Shown: positions 44,911 to 54,159, counted from the first letter of the stretch. The stretch is 64,000 nt of DNA from Pseudomonas sp. CC120222-01a (GCF_003097235.1 NZ_QEQQ01000003.1:62001-126000); one strand, 5' to 3'. Notes: generated by a model not told the origin, from the letters alone. Numbers and translations: made by a program.

Positions 44911-46871
44911 GCGGTTGCCATTCCAGAGCCCACGGCTTTTCGCAGTGTCTCAAAGCTGGCGAGCTTGCCAAGCAGGGCGCTCGCTACGACGGTGTAAGGG
45001 CTGGCAAGCCAAACCTGGCCTGGGCCGGAGCGCCCGGGGAAGTTGCGGTTGATAGCACTCACGGTGACCTGATCGGCCCGTGTCGATGACCCAGGGCCGC
45101 AATTCGCGCAAGCACCGCAACCCGGCATGATCAGCTCCACTCCGGCTTTCTCGAAGGTCTCAAGATAACCCTTCTGCTGGCAGTAATCCCGGACTGCTAG
45201 GGTACCGAACTGCAAGTACAGCTTGGTGTGCTCAGGAATCCTCAAGCCACGATCGATACCCCAGGCAAGTACCTCGTGGTAGTAATCGAAGTCTTCTCGC
45301 TTACCTGCAGTACAGGAACCACCGTAGGCGATGTCGATCGAAACCTCGCCCTCGAGATCGCTGATCGCCAGGCCATTTCCCGGATCACCAGGCGCAGCTA
45401 CCAGCGGAGCGAGCACATTGCAGTCGATTCTGATCTGCTCTTTGTATTCAGCCCCAGGATCGCTGAAGAGCCAATCTTCCAGCTCGATCTCTACGCCGCG
45501 GCGCTCTCGGATAAAGTCCACCGCCTTCTGATCAGGGATGACAATGCCGGTAAAACCACCCAGCTCGGCGACCATATTGGTCAATGTTGCGCGTTCATCA
45601 ATCGACAGCGCGGCTACAGCCTCGCCGGAATATTCGAACACTGCACCAATGGCCTGGCCCTGTCGGATTGGCTCGCTGCGCAGAAGCTCAAGGACGATAT
45701 CCTTGGCCGTTACACCTGCGCGCAGCTTGCCCGTCAGCTCAACCTTGATAACCTCAGGCATACGGCAACGGATGAAGCCTGTAGCCCAACTGTTGGCGAT
45801 ATCGGTAGCACCAGCGCCAAATGCGAGGCAGCCCAGTGCACCGGAGTGCGGTGTATGCGAGTCGGTACCTACCACGACCTGGCCGGGCAGCGCGTATTGC
45901 TCGGTCAAGAGGGCATGGCAGATACCTTCCGATCCACTCTGCCCAACCAGTGCACCATGGGCACGAACTGGATAACGTCGAACAAATTCGTCGTGGGCCG
46001 ATGCGAGTCCACCCACCGCTGCCAGTAGGTTGTCGCGTACATGAGGGAAACTCTGGTTGGCCAGGATCAGGTGATCCTGGAATGCAATGATCTCGCTGGG
46101 TCTCGCTAGCTCGAGCGCTTGGCCAAATGCACCGTGCATCAGGTGTGCGCACATGCCCGTGAAATAGTCATGGCTGAAACGCCAATCGGCGGACAGGAAA
46201 ACACCGTCCCCTCGTGCCAGATCCCCTTGGGGAGCGACGCGTCGTCGTTCAATGATCTTCTCTACCAGCGTCATCGGGCGTCGGTTGGCAGCGAGCGGTT
46301 TGAACACCCTCTCGGGATTGCGAGGCAAGTGCTGCTTGCTGTAAGGCAACAGCCCGCCAGCGCGAATTACTTCCTGAGTAACTGCATCGCGACCGGCCAG
46401 GAACTCTTCGAGGGCGATCTCTTCGCCTGCACGAATGCGATCAATGAGTGAGAAATCGGTCGACGTGTAGATGCCGATATTGTCGCAGTTTTGCCGATAA
46501 ATCCGCTCAAAGCTCTCAGCGATGATCAACCGAATGCCTGCGGATTTCTCGGCCAGTGGGCTGGACTCACGTGAAGAACCTTTCCCATACCGCTTGCCGG
46601 CCACGGTGATCTCGAAGCCGCCGTTCCTCACCGCATCGTTGCCGATCGGTAGTTTTTCTTCCGTCTTGAAGCCAACGTAGGGGTAAGCGCCCAGGCGCTC
46701 GTCATACGTCATCATGACGACGACGGGCGTAATTTCATCAGTGGAAATGTTATCGCGCAGTGGCAGTGCAGCCTTAAGGTCTAGGTCTTCACCTGCAATT
46801 TGACGTTGCACGACCTCGCTGTCGCAGGATAAAAAAAGGAACCGGCCAGAAAAGCGTATTTTTGTTGTCAT
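44907..46871 (-). CDS. aconitase-family hydratase with N-terminal swivel domain
   Basis: 654 residues from ATG 46871 (GAGGAG upstream). The swivel (LeuD-like) domain comes first (about 1-170; RYGKGSSRESSPLAEKSAGIRL), then the [4Fe-4S] catalytic domains. Cluster ligands are Cys520 (GGSCTAGK), Cys585 and Cys588 (PGCGAC). AcnA and LeuC-LeuD have the opposite order; AcnB has this order but with an extra HEAT domain, absent here. It should interconvert hydroxy- and unsaturated polycarboxylates. Coupling to the RraA-like aldolase and to porin/MFS genes points to a catabolic substrate other than citrate. Confidence 0.85.
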   Translation of the reverse strand: MTTKIRFSGRFLFLSCDSEVVQRQIAGEDLDLKAALPLRDNISTDEITPVVVMMTYDERLGAYPYVGFKTEEKLPIGNDAVRNGGFEITVAGKRYGKGSSRESSPLAEKSAGIRLIIAESFERIYRQNCDNIGIYTSTDFSLIDRIRAGEEIALEEFLAGRDAVTQEVIRAGGLLPYSKQHLPRNPERVFKPLAANRRPMTLVEKIIERRRVAPQGDLARGDGVFLSADWRFSHDYFTGMCAHLMHGAFGQALELARPSEIIAFQDHLILANQSFPHVRDNLLAAVGGLASAHDEFVRRYPVRAHGALVGQSGSEGICHALLTEQYALPGQVVVGTDSHTPHSGALGCLAFGAGATDIANSWATGFIRCRMPEVIKVELTGKLRAGVTAKDIVLELLRSEPIRQGQAIGAVFEYSGEAVAALSIDERATLTNMVAELGGFTGIVIPDQKAVDFIRERRGVEIELEDWLFSDPGAEYKEQIRIDCNVLAPLVAAPGDPGNGLAISDLEGEVSIDIAYGGSCTAGKREDFDYYHEVLAWGIDRGLRIPEHTKLYLQFGTLAVRDYCQQKGYLETFEKAGVELIMPGCGACANCGPGSSTRADQVTVSAINRNFPGRSGPGQVWLASPYTVVASALLGKLASFETLRKAVGSGMATA

Positions 46872-46917
46872 GATCATCTCCTCAACGAGGATCATGATAG
46901 GAAGCTATGCCTCAGGC

Positions 46918-46951
46918 CTGCCGCGATAATTCTTCTTGGCTGCCACGATAA
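46918..46951. promoter_or_regulatory. direct repeats in LysR/aconitase-like divergent promoter
   Basis: CTGCCGCGATAA (46918-46929) and CTGCCACGATAA (46940-46951) differ at one base and are spaced 22 bp, two helical turns. They lie between the divergent hydratase and LysR starts and are a good candidate LysR binding region. Confidence 0.55.
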
Positions 46952-46966
46952 AAATTCCGGTTACCT

Positions 46967-47872
46967 ATGCACACGACTTGGCGTTACGACCCGACCACCC
47001 TGAGGCTCTTCATCGCGACCTGCGAAGAGGGAAGCTTTGCGAAGGCAGCTGAACGTGAATGCATGGGCGCCTCCGCAGTCAGCAAGCGCATCGCCGAGCT
47101 CGAAGAAGCCGTCGGCTCACCGCTGTTGTACCGATTCAGTAAAGGGGTTCAGCCTACGCCAGCCGGTACATGCCTGTTGGAGCATGCACAGCGATTGCTG
47201 GCTGAGATGCTCAAGCTGAGTGCCGACCTTTCGCGTTTTACCAGTGGTGAACGAGGACATGTGAGGATTCACGCAAATCGCTCGAGCATCATCCAGTTCT
47301 TGCCTGATGACTTGAGCAGCTTCCTGTCTGCTCACCCGCACGTGGATGTCGAGCTTGAAGAGCGCACTAGCGAGCAGGTCGTTGAGAACATTCTGGGTAA
47401 CCAGTGTGATCTTGGAATCGGCGCTGGCCTGGAGTCGGCTGTCCAGGTTGGGCTGACTGTCCAGGACTACCACGTCGATCGTCTGGCGTTGGTGGTGCGG
47501 GAAGATCATGCATTAGCCGAGCGGGTCAGCATCGAGTTCGCTGAAACCCTGGCCTATCGGCATATTGCCCTGCATCGCGACAGCCCTCTATACCAGACCC
47601 TGGATAAAGCGGCCAAGGCCCGGCAGGCGACGATCAATTATGGTGTGCATCTTCAAAGCTTTGATGCGGTCTGCAGGATGATTCAGGGCGGGCTAGGCAT
47701 CGCTGTCATTCCTGATCGAGCGGTCTGCGAGTCGCCAGAAGGGCCAGCGCTCGTCAGAGTCCCTTTGAAGGATGCGTGGGCAAGCCGTCAGTTTCATGTA
47801 GTCGCCCACCCACGCGAAATGCGCAGCGCTACCACCCAAAGCTTCCTGGACTTCTTGCAGACACTCGTGTGA
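46967..47872 (+). CDS. LysR-family regulator
   Basis: 301 residues. HTH at about 8-65 (LFIATCEEGSFAKAAERECMG, ASAVSKRIAELEEAVG), then a substrate-binding domain of the LysR fold. It is divergent from the aconitase-like gene across a 95-bp gap holding spaced direct repeats, the classic arrangement for a LysR activator of the hydratase-aldolase-MFS-porin genes. Confidence 0.88.
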   Translation: MHTTWRYDPTTLRLFIATCEEGSFAKAAERECMGASAVSKRIAELEEAVGSPLLYRFSKGVQPTPAGTCLLEHAQRLLAEMLKLSADLSRFTSGERGHVRIHANRSSIIQFLPDDLSSFLSAHPHVDVELEERTSEQVVENILGNQCDLGIGAGLESAVQVGLTVQDYHVDRLALVVREDHALAERVSIEFAETLAYRHIALHRDSPLYQTLDKAAKARQATINYGVHLQSFDAVCRMIQGGLGIAVIPDRAVCESPEGPALVRVPLKDAWASRQFHVVAHPREMRSATTQSFLDFLQTLV

Positions 47873-47909
47873 GTGCTGCTCAGTAGCGCAGGCAATTTTC
47901 TTACAAAGC

Positions 47910-48818
47910 TTAGAGCTCGTTGGCCGAAATCAGAAACTGCTGAAAGGCTGACGCCACTGCGCTCAGTTCCCCCGCCCGCCAGATAAGGCCGAGCTCCATC
48001 GGCGGAATCACATCCGTGATCGGGCGTGCCTCGATTTTTCGCCCCTCCAATGACCAAGGTCGATACAGCATGTCCGACAGGATAGTGACACCGAATCCGT
48101 GAGCGACAAGCCCACGCAACGCTTCCATCGAAGACGTGCGAAACGCAACCTTGGGTTCCAGTCCAACCGAACGCCAGTAGCGCAGGGCTGAGGTTTCACC
48201 TTCGTCAACCGTGGCCATGATGTAGGCATGGTCAGCGATGTCGGAAAGCGAGATGGCTTGCGCGCTCATCAAGGGATGCTCAGTGGCCAGCCACAACTGT
48301 CGGCGGGTGCGCATGAGCACATGCCGTTCGAATGGCTGGACGTTGCCAGCGTTGGAGATGATGGTGAGGCCTAAGTCCAGAGATGCGTCGACTATTCCTT
48401 GCTCGATAGCAGGGCGATCCATGTCCACCAGGTCAATCTCGACTTGGGGGTAGCTGCGCTTGAAGCGGGCGAGCAGGGCAGGCAAGTAGTAGCCCAGTAC
48501 CGTGTAGGACGCACCTATACGAACGGTACCGTGAAGTGAGTGACTGAGAAACGACGGCTGACTGACTGCATCTTGCAGTGTGTCGAGTATATGGCGTGCG
48601 TGCTGATGAAACTTGTGCCCCTCAGCAGTCAATTTCACCCCATGAGGCTGGCGCTCAAATAGCTGAACCCCCAGCAGTGTTTCAAGCTGACTGACAGCTG
48701 TGGTAATCGCCGACTGGGAGACGTGAACCTTCATGGCTGCTTGCGAAAACTGGCCGTGCTCCGCCGCCGCCACAAAGTAACGCAACTGCCGCATGGATAT
48801 GTCGATTCTTGGTGACAT
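47910..48818 (-). CDS. LysR-family regulator
   Basis: 302 residues. HTH LRYFVAAAEHGQFSQAAMKVH, then SQSAITTAVSQLETLLGVQLFE, followed by the LysR co-inducer domain (CynR/CbbR-like spacing). It is convergent with the preceding LysR gene and divergent from the indolepyruvate oxidoreductase gene (131-bp gap), which it probably controls. Confidence 0.88.
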   Translation of the reverse strand: MSPRIDISMRQLRYFVAAAEHGQFSQAAMKVHVSQSAITTAVSQLETLLGVQLFERQPHGVKLTAEGHKFHQHARHILDTLQDAVSQPSFLSHSLHGTVRIGASYTVLGYYLPALLARFKRSYPQVEIDLVDMDRPAIEQGIVDASLDLGLTIISNAGNVQPFERHVLMRTRRQLWLATEHPLMSAQAISLSDIADHAYIMATVDEGETSALRYWRSVGLEPKVAFRTSSMEALRGLVAHGFGVTILSDMLYRPWSLEGRKIEARPITDVIPPMELGLIWRAGELSAVASAFQQFLISANEL

Positions 48819-48949
48819 TAGTTTTTCAGATACCTGGTCGCTGTTTTTATAAATTTACGATACCGCGCGCGCTTCATAGACTCCAGCCAAAACCGGGCAG
48901 CGCCTCCTCGACACGACTGCATCGGATGACAAAAACTGGAGGATTTACC

Positions 48950-51900
48950 GTGAGCGCACCTGTTCCGTCGCTGGACGACAAATACACCCTGGATACCGGC
49001 AAAGTGTTGATGTCCGGTATTCAGGCGTTGGTTCGACTACCCATGATGCAGCGTCAGAAAGACCTGGCTGCCGGGTTGAACACTGCGGGCTTTGTCACTG
49101 GCTACCGCGGTTCACCTCTGGGTGGTTTTGACCAAGCGCTATGGAAGGCTCGGGATCACCTCAAATCCCAGCACATCAAGTTCCACCCTGGTTTGAACGA
49201 AGACCTGGCCGCCACGTCGGTGTGGGGTACGCAACAGGTCAATATGTTCGAGGGCGCAACCTACGACGGTGTCTTTGGCATCTGGTACGGTAAGGGCCCA
49301 GGGGTAGATCGTTGCGGGGATGTGTTCCGCCATGCCAATGCTGCCGGGACTTCGCGCTTTGGTGGTGTCCTTGCTATCGCCGGTGACGATCATGGTGCTC
49401 GATCCTCATCACTTCCTCACCAGACTGAGCACATCTTCAAAGCAGTGATGATGCCGGTACTGGCGCCGTCGGGTGTCCAGGAATATCTGGACTACGGTCT
49501 GCATGGGTTTGCCATGTCAAGGTATTCAGGCTGCTGGGTTGCCATGAAAGCGGTGGCTGATACCGTTGAAAGTGGTGCCGTTGTCGATGTCAGCCTGGCG
49601 CGTGTCAACCCGGTCATTCCAAACTTCCCGCTGCCAGATGGCGGGCTGAATATCCGATGGCCAGACCCGCCTCTGGCTCAAGAAAAGCGCTTGCTCGAAC
49701 ACAAGCTGTATGCAGCCGCCGCCTATGCACGGGCGAATGGCCTGGACAAGGTGGTAATGGATGCGAAGGGCGCGCGGATCGGAATCATCACTTCAGGAAA
49801 ATCCTACCTCGACGTATGCCAGGCCCTGAAAATCCTGGGCATTGATCAAGCCCTGGCCGCACAGATTGGGTTACGGGTGTACAAGGTCGGCATGGTTTGG
49901 CCGCTCGATGCCGAGGGCGTAAGGCAGTTCGCCGAGGGGCTCGATGAGATCATCGTGATCGAGGAAAAGCGGCAAATGCTCGAGTACCAACTCAAGGAGG
50001 AACTCTATAACTGGCGCGAAGACGTGAGACCTCGCATCGTTGGGAAGTTTGACGACAAAGGCGAGTGGGCACGGCCGCATACGGACTGGCTCCTGCCAGC
50101 CACCAGCGACCTGACGCCTGCTCAGATTGCTCGTGCAATTGCCAAACGCATCGTTCAGCACAAACCCATGGGCGAATTGCAGGTAGCGCTGGCAGTGCTG
50201 GAGGCCCAGCTTTCAGCCCAACACAGTTTTGCGACTTTGATGGATCGTGTCCCGCATTACTGCTCCGGATGCCCGCATAACAGCTCCACAAAAGTGCCTA
50301 AAGGGAGTCGGGCGCTGGCAGGTATCGGCTGCCATTACATGGCTGCCTGGATTTACCCTGAAACCAAAACCTTTAGCCAAATGGGTGGGGAGGGCGTGGC
50401 CTGGATTGGTCAGGCGCCATTCACTGACACCAAGCATGTTTTCGCTAACCTCGGCGATGGCACCTACTTCCATTCCGGGCTTCTGGCCATCCGGGCCGCC
50501 GTTGCGGCGAATGTGCCGATTACCTACAAGATCCTCTACAACGATGCCGTGGCGATGACCGGTGGCCAGCCGGTTGATGGTGTCATCACCGTGCCGCAGA
50601 TATCTCGCCAGCTTGCTGCTGAGGGTGTGAAAAAAATTGTCGTGGTGACCGAAGACACTCAGCGTTACGCCGATATTGATGATCTTGCAGTGGGCGTACC
50701 TGTCCTGCGTCGGGACAAAATGGATGAAGTCCAGCGTGAGCTACGGGAGTTCGAGGGCGTCTCCGCGATCATCTACGACCAGACCTGTGCTGCAGAGAAG
50801 CGCCGTCGGCGCAAGCGTGGAAAATTCGCCGACCCAGCCCGTCGTGTGTTCATCAACGAGGCAGTCTGCGAGGGTTGCGGCGACTGCAGCAGTAAATCCA
50901 ACTGCATGTCGGTCACAAGTGTCGACACCGAATTTGGTAGCAAGCGCCAGATCGATCAGTCGTCGTGCAACAAAGACTTCACGTGCCTCGACGGCTTCTG
51001 TCCAAGCTTCGTGACGATCGAAGGCGGATCAATCAAGAAGCCCAAGGCTTTAGGTAGCGACATAGATGAGCAATGGGTGCTTCCTGAGCCGGTCGTTGCA
51101 TCGCTCGACCAGCCATACAGCATACTAATTACCGGAGTAGGGGGTACGGGTGTAGTTACCATTGGAGCACTGCTCGGCATGGCGGCCTTTGTCGAAGGTA
51201 AAGGTGCACTCAGCTTGGACATGGCGGGTATGGCTCAAAAAGGGGGGGCGGTCTGGTCGCATGTTCGAATCGCATCAACGCAAGAAGATCTCCATGCTCC
51301 GCGCATTGCCGAGGGTGAGACGAGCCTGCTTTTAGGTTGTGATCTGGTGGTGAGCGCAAACGCAGAAACCTTGTCCAAACTGCGTCATGGAGTCACTCAG
51401 GTCATCATCAACACCGAAGAAAGTCTCACGAGCGCCTTTGTGCGCCGGTATGCAGCTCAAGCTGAGAGCGGTGACCTGACCAAGAACCCTGATCCGTCGT
51501 TCCGGACTGGAGAAATGACCTCCCAGATTTTGCAAGCAACGGGTCAGGACAATGCGTCGTTCCTGGCAGGGTCGAAGCTGGCTACTGCCTTGATGGGGGA
51601 TTCGATCGCAACCAATACGTTCATGCTCGGTTATGCCTGTCAGAAAGGCTTGTTGCCTGTGAGCGAAGCCTCTCTGATGCAAGCCATCGAGCTGAATGGT
51701 ACAGCCGTTACGTTCAACAAAGCGGCCTTCCTCTGGGGGCGACGCGCTGCGGTCGATCTCAGCCGAGTGGAAGCCAGCCTGAGCAACAATCCGACGCGCA
51801 AACCACGCAGTTCAACGCTGAGCGAAGTGATTCGTCACCGTGTAGAACAATTGACCCGGTACCAGAACAGGGCACTTGCTCGCCGGTACGAGATGCGGCT

Positions 51901-52504
51901 GAACAACTTTGCTCAAGTAGAGACTAGGTTGTTTGGCCAGGCAGGTACGCTGACCGAGGCGGTCGCGCGTTACTACTTCAAAGTACTGGCGATCAAGGAT
52001 GAATACGAAGTTGCGCGGCTTTTCAGCGAACAGTCATTCGTGGCGCAGCTAGCCGAGAATTTTGAAGGCGATTACAAGGTTCGATTTCACCTTGCCCCGC
52101 CTGTGCTCAAAAAGCGTGGCGTCGGCGACACGCTCCGCAAATCGAGCTATGGCCCTTGGATGCTCAAAGGGTTCCGCCTGCTGGCGCGGATGAAATTCGT
52201 CAGGAATACCTGGCTTGACCCCTTTGCGTACACACATGAACGAAAAGTTGAAATGGGATGGTTGCGAGAGTATGAGCTGTTGATGGATGAGCTGCTGGCT
52301 GGGCTTACCGCCAATAACCGTGAGTTGGCGGTGGACATTGCATCCATTCCGGATGCCGTGCGAGGCTACGGTTCTGTCAAAGATCGCTACCTTGCCAGCG
52401 CCAGGCACAACCTCAATCAGCTGCTGCAGCAATGGCGAGGGGAAAGCAACCAATTCCACGATGCGAGCCAAAAAAACAGTCGGATATCTGCGGTTCTGCT
52501 CTAA
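48950..52504 (+). CDS. fused indolepyruvate:ferredoxin oxidoreductase
   Basis: 1184 residues from GTG 48950, chosen because GGAGG lies 7 nt upstream; an in-frame ATG at 48926 lacks a site. One chain carries the IorA-type pyrimidine domain (GYRGSPLGGF, 51-60), the TPP site (Gly502-Asp-Gly504), a ferredoxin-like cysteine cluster (Cys640, 643, 646, 652), the IorB-type gamma domain (ITGVGGTGVV, from 727) and a C-terminal DUF6537-like extension. It decarboxylates aryl-pyruvates to aryl-acetyl-CoA with ferredoxin as acceptor, linking aromatic amino acid breakdown to phenylacetate-type pathways. Confidence 0.9.
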   Translation: MSAPVPSLDDKYTLDTGKVLMSGIQALVRLPMMQRQKDLAAGLNTAGFVTGYRGSPLGGFDQALWKARDHLKSQHIKFHPGLNEDLAATSVWGTQQVNMFEGATYDGVFGIWYGKGPGVDRCGDVFRHANAAGTSRFGGVLAIAGDDHGARSSSLPHQTEHIFKAVMMPVLAPSGVQEYLDYGLHGFAMSRYSGCWVAMKAVADTVESGAVVDVSLARVNPVIPNFPLPDGGLNIRWPDPPLAQEKRLLEHKLYAAAAYARANGLDKVVMDAKGARIGIITSGKSYLDVCQALKILGIDQALAAQIGLRVYKVGMVWPLDAEGVRQFAEGLDEIIVIEEKRQMLEYQLKEELYNWREDVRPRIVGKFDDKGEWARPHTDWLLPATSDLTPAQIARAIAKRIVQHKPMGELQVALAVLEAQLSAQHSFATLMDRVPHYCSGCPHNSSTKVPKGSRALAGIGCHYMAAWIYPETKTFSQMGGEGVAWIGQAPFTDTKHVFANLGDGTYFHSGLLAIRAAVAANVPITYKILYNDAVAMTGGQPVDGVITVPQISRQLAAEGVKKIVVVTEDTQRYADIDDLAVGVPVLRRDKMDEVQRELREFEGVSAIIYDQTCAAEKRRRRKRGKFADPARRVFINEAVCEGCGDCSSKSNCMSVTSVDTEFGSKRQIDQSSCNKDFTCLDGFCPSFVTIEGGSIKKPKALGSDIDEQWVLPEPVVASLDQPYSILITGVGGTGVVTIGALLGMAAFVEGKGALSLDMAGMAQKGGAVWSHVRIASTQEDLHAPRIAEGETSLLLGCDLVVSANAETLSKLRHGVTQVIINTEESLTSAFVRRYAAQAESGDLTKNPDPSFRTGEMTSQILQATGQDNASFLAGSKLATALMGDSIATNTFMLGYACQKGLLPVSEASLMQAIELNGTAVTFNKAAFLWGRRAAVDLSRVEASLSNNPTRKPRSSTLSEVIRHRVEQLTRYQNRALARRYEMRLNNFAQVETRLFGQAGTLTEAVARYYFKVLAIKDEYEVARLFSEQSFVAQLAENFEGDYKVRFHLAPPVLKKRGVGDTLRKSSYGPWMLKGFRLLARMKFVRNTWLDPFAYTHERKVEMGWLREYELLMDELLAGLTANNRELAVDIASIPDAVRGYGSVKDRYLASARHNLNQLLQQWRGESNQFHDASQKNSRISAVLL

Positions 52505-52524
52505 GTAGTGGGCACTTTACCCTG

Positions 52525-52543
52525 GATCACCTCGAAGGTGATC
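52525..52543 (+). terminator. hairpin after the indolepyruvate oxidoreductase gene
   Basis: Eight-bp stem GATCACCT (52525-52532) / AGGTGATC (52536-52543) with a 3-nt loop, 20 bp after the stop. No T-run; possible termination or stability element. Confidence 0.4.
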
Positions 52544-52669
52544 TAGACTATGGCTGGTCGGGAGTTGCAATCCGAGATAATGCAGCCGCGACAGCGGTGC
52601 CCCTAAGTGCCGCTTTTGCTTTGGACAGGCAGCGGAGTGATGGCTCACCTTCGTTCCTATGGAGACCTA

Positions 52670-52756
52670 ATGAACGTGAGCAAATGGTTCAAATCCGCAC
52701 TCCGGAGCAACCTTTTGAGGGCCTTCAAAACTCTAGGCCAACCCGAACTCTGCTGA
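52670..52756 (+). CDS. putative 28-residue cationic peptide
   Basis: ATG 52670 with GGAGA 6 nt upstream encodes 28 residues: an Arg/Lys-rich amphipathic stretch (KWFKSALRSNLLRAFK) followed by TLGQPELC. The last 12 residues closely match a frame ending at 41514 that shares further similarity upstream (KW...S...L), with an ungapped nucleotide match over most of the length. Not recognised as a known family. It may be a genuine small protein or a decayed copy of a mobile or regulatory gene. Confidence 0.4.
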   Translation: MNVSKWFKSALRSNLLRAFKTLGQPELC

Positions 52757-52920
52757 AACTGCCCAACATCAACTTGCAACTCGTCACATCCCGTCATATT
52801 CGCAAGCTATTATCTGCTCGCCGGTGATTGAGCTGCCGCTGCGCTGCGCTATCGTGAAGGCACCCCACCTATATGGCTAAAGTCGTAGGAGGGCGGCATG
52901 CGAATTCGCGGTGATGTTTT

Positions 52921-53187
52921 TTGAACTGGGCAGACCCCACCCTTCACCACAGGTCTCACGATGAGACGCTGGACGACGGCACGACCATGGATATACAGGT
53001 GCGACTGTCGCGCACGGGCAATACCCAATTGTTTATCGGGGTATATGCCGGGACGGGCATGGCGCTTCATAAAGAAGCCTTCGACTCGCGGCCTGGTGAA
53101 CCGATGACTAGGTCGTTGGCCTGGGGTGTGGGACGAGCACTATGCCTTGCAACCAATCAGCAACCTGCTGAACGGCAGGTCGCGTAA
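52921..53187 (+). CDS. small conserved protein, paralogue of the gene at 53470-53697
   Basis: 88 residues if it starts at TTG 52921, or 66 from ATG 52987. The core MDIQVRLSRTGNTQLFIGVY, then RPGEPMTRSLAWGVGRA, is closely similar to the - strand protein at 53470-53697. Similarity extends upstream of both plausible starts (WADPTLHHRSHDETLDDG against WADPSLKHHSHEEVLADG), which supports a longer ancestral frame. No function assigned. It resembles small lineage-specific Pseudomonas proteins. Confidence 0.6.
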   Translation: MNWADPTLHHRSHDETLDDGTTMDIQVRLSRTGNTQLFIGVYAGTGMALHKEAFDSRPGEPMTRSLAWGVGRALCLATNQQPAERQVA

Positions 53188-53217
53188 GGCTCGGGTGGAA
53201 GAGGTGGTGGCGGCAAC

Positions 53218-53460
53218 CTAATGGCCGTTACCCAGATGATTCCAGTCGCTATACGCCGACTTCAGAACGTGTGGGAGGCGGGGAAGCTCACGTCTGATCT
53301 CGCTCAATGCTTCAGGACTTCGAATCCACTCCGTCAGCCAGGCGATCAGCATCGGTCGAGTAGTGGGGCAGGGTGCTACTTGCCGTTCAAGCTCGTCGGC
53401 TACCCGGGTAATGAGCTCTAAGTGCGCGTCAAGCTCTGTAATCTGGTTTGCCATGGACAT
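53218..53460 (-). CDS. small hypothetical protein
   Basis: 80 residues from ATG 53460 (GAGAGG upstream; a second ATG at 53454 has better spacing). Mostly helical and acidic, with no signal peptide or membrane segment. It starts 9 nt after the stop of the small protein gene at 53470-53697, so the two form a short operon. The + strand paralogue at 52921 has no such partner. Function unknown. Confidence 0.6.
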   Translation of the reverse strand: MSMANQITELDAHLELITRVADELERQVAPCPTTRPMLIAWLTEWIRSPEALSEIRRELPRLPHVLKSAYSDWNHLGNGH

Positions 53461-53469
53461 CGACCTCTC

Positions 53470-53697
53470 TCAGTTTTTGGCGTGAGCTTGCCCCGCTGAC
53501 CTCTGCGCCGATTTCAGCAAGCGTCCTCTGCCGGCGCCCCACAACATGGCGCGTACAGTCGTCTCACCGGGCCGTTTTGCATAAGCCTCTCCAATCCGAG
53601 CCAAGCCTGAGCGTCCATAAATCCCAGTGAACAACTGCGCGTCCCCGGTACGCGAAAGCCTGACCTGTACATCCAGTCGTGCCCCGTCCGCGAGCAC
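53470..53697 (-). CDS. small conserved protein, inverted paralogue of 52921-53187
   Basis: 75 residues from GTG 53697. LDVQVRLSRTGDAQLFTGIY and RPGETTVRAMLWGAGRG align with the + strand copy. The frame remains open and similar to that copy for 17 codons upstream of the GTG without a good start codon, so the true start or integrity is uncertain. It is followed at once by the 80-residue gene. Function unknown. Confidence 0.6.
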   Translation of the reverse strand: MLADGARLDVQVRLSRTGDAQLFTGIYGRSGLARIGEAYAKRPGETTVRAMLWGAGRGRLLKSAQRSAGQAHAKN

Positions 53698-53931
53698 CTC
53701 CTCATGAGAATGGTGTTTCAGGCTCGGATCAGCCCATGCCTAAAATACTGCTCCGCGATGTCGCATCCTTGCCTCCTGATTTATATCTCCATCAGGACAG
53801 CCTAGCCCGCTTCGTCAGTACCAAGGCCTTCAATCATCTCGAGACATTTCACGGCCAGTCCGCTACCAGTCCCCTTGATGCTTTTACAAGGTAGGACTAA
53901 TACTAAAGGACTGCTAAGAAGAGGGATGGTC

Positions 53932-54159
53932 ATGCAGACACGCTTCGTTGTAATCCCAGCTGTGCCACAAGAGATAGAGCAATTCCCTCGCCGTATAGGT
54001 GTCCCAGCGGCCATTGGAGCTGGCTACGACCTCTACGATACGCATGGCAAAACACGACTGGCCTTGAACTACCCCACTAGGGCGGAGGCGGAGTTCGACT
54101 GTGCGAGTCGAAATAGCCAGGAAGGAGCGGCTGGAAGTTGCATGCTGGTTCATCGTTGA
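53932..54159 (+). CDS. small hypothetical protein
   Basis: 75 residues from ATG 53932 (AGAGGG 6 nt upstream; ATG 53926 is too close). MQTRFVVIPAVPQEIEQFP...YDLYDTHGKTRLALNYPTRAEAEFDC suggests a small alpha/beta protein. Not recognised. Stands alone between the small-protein cassette and the DUF6119 gene. Confidence 0.5.
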   Translation: MQTRFVVIPAVPQEIEQFPRRIGVPAAIGAGYDLYDTHGKTRLALNYPTRAEAEFDCASRNSQEGAAGSCMLVHR

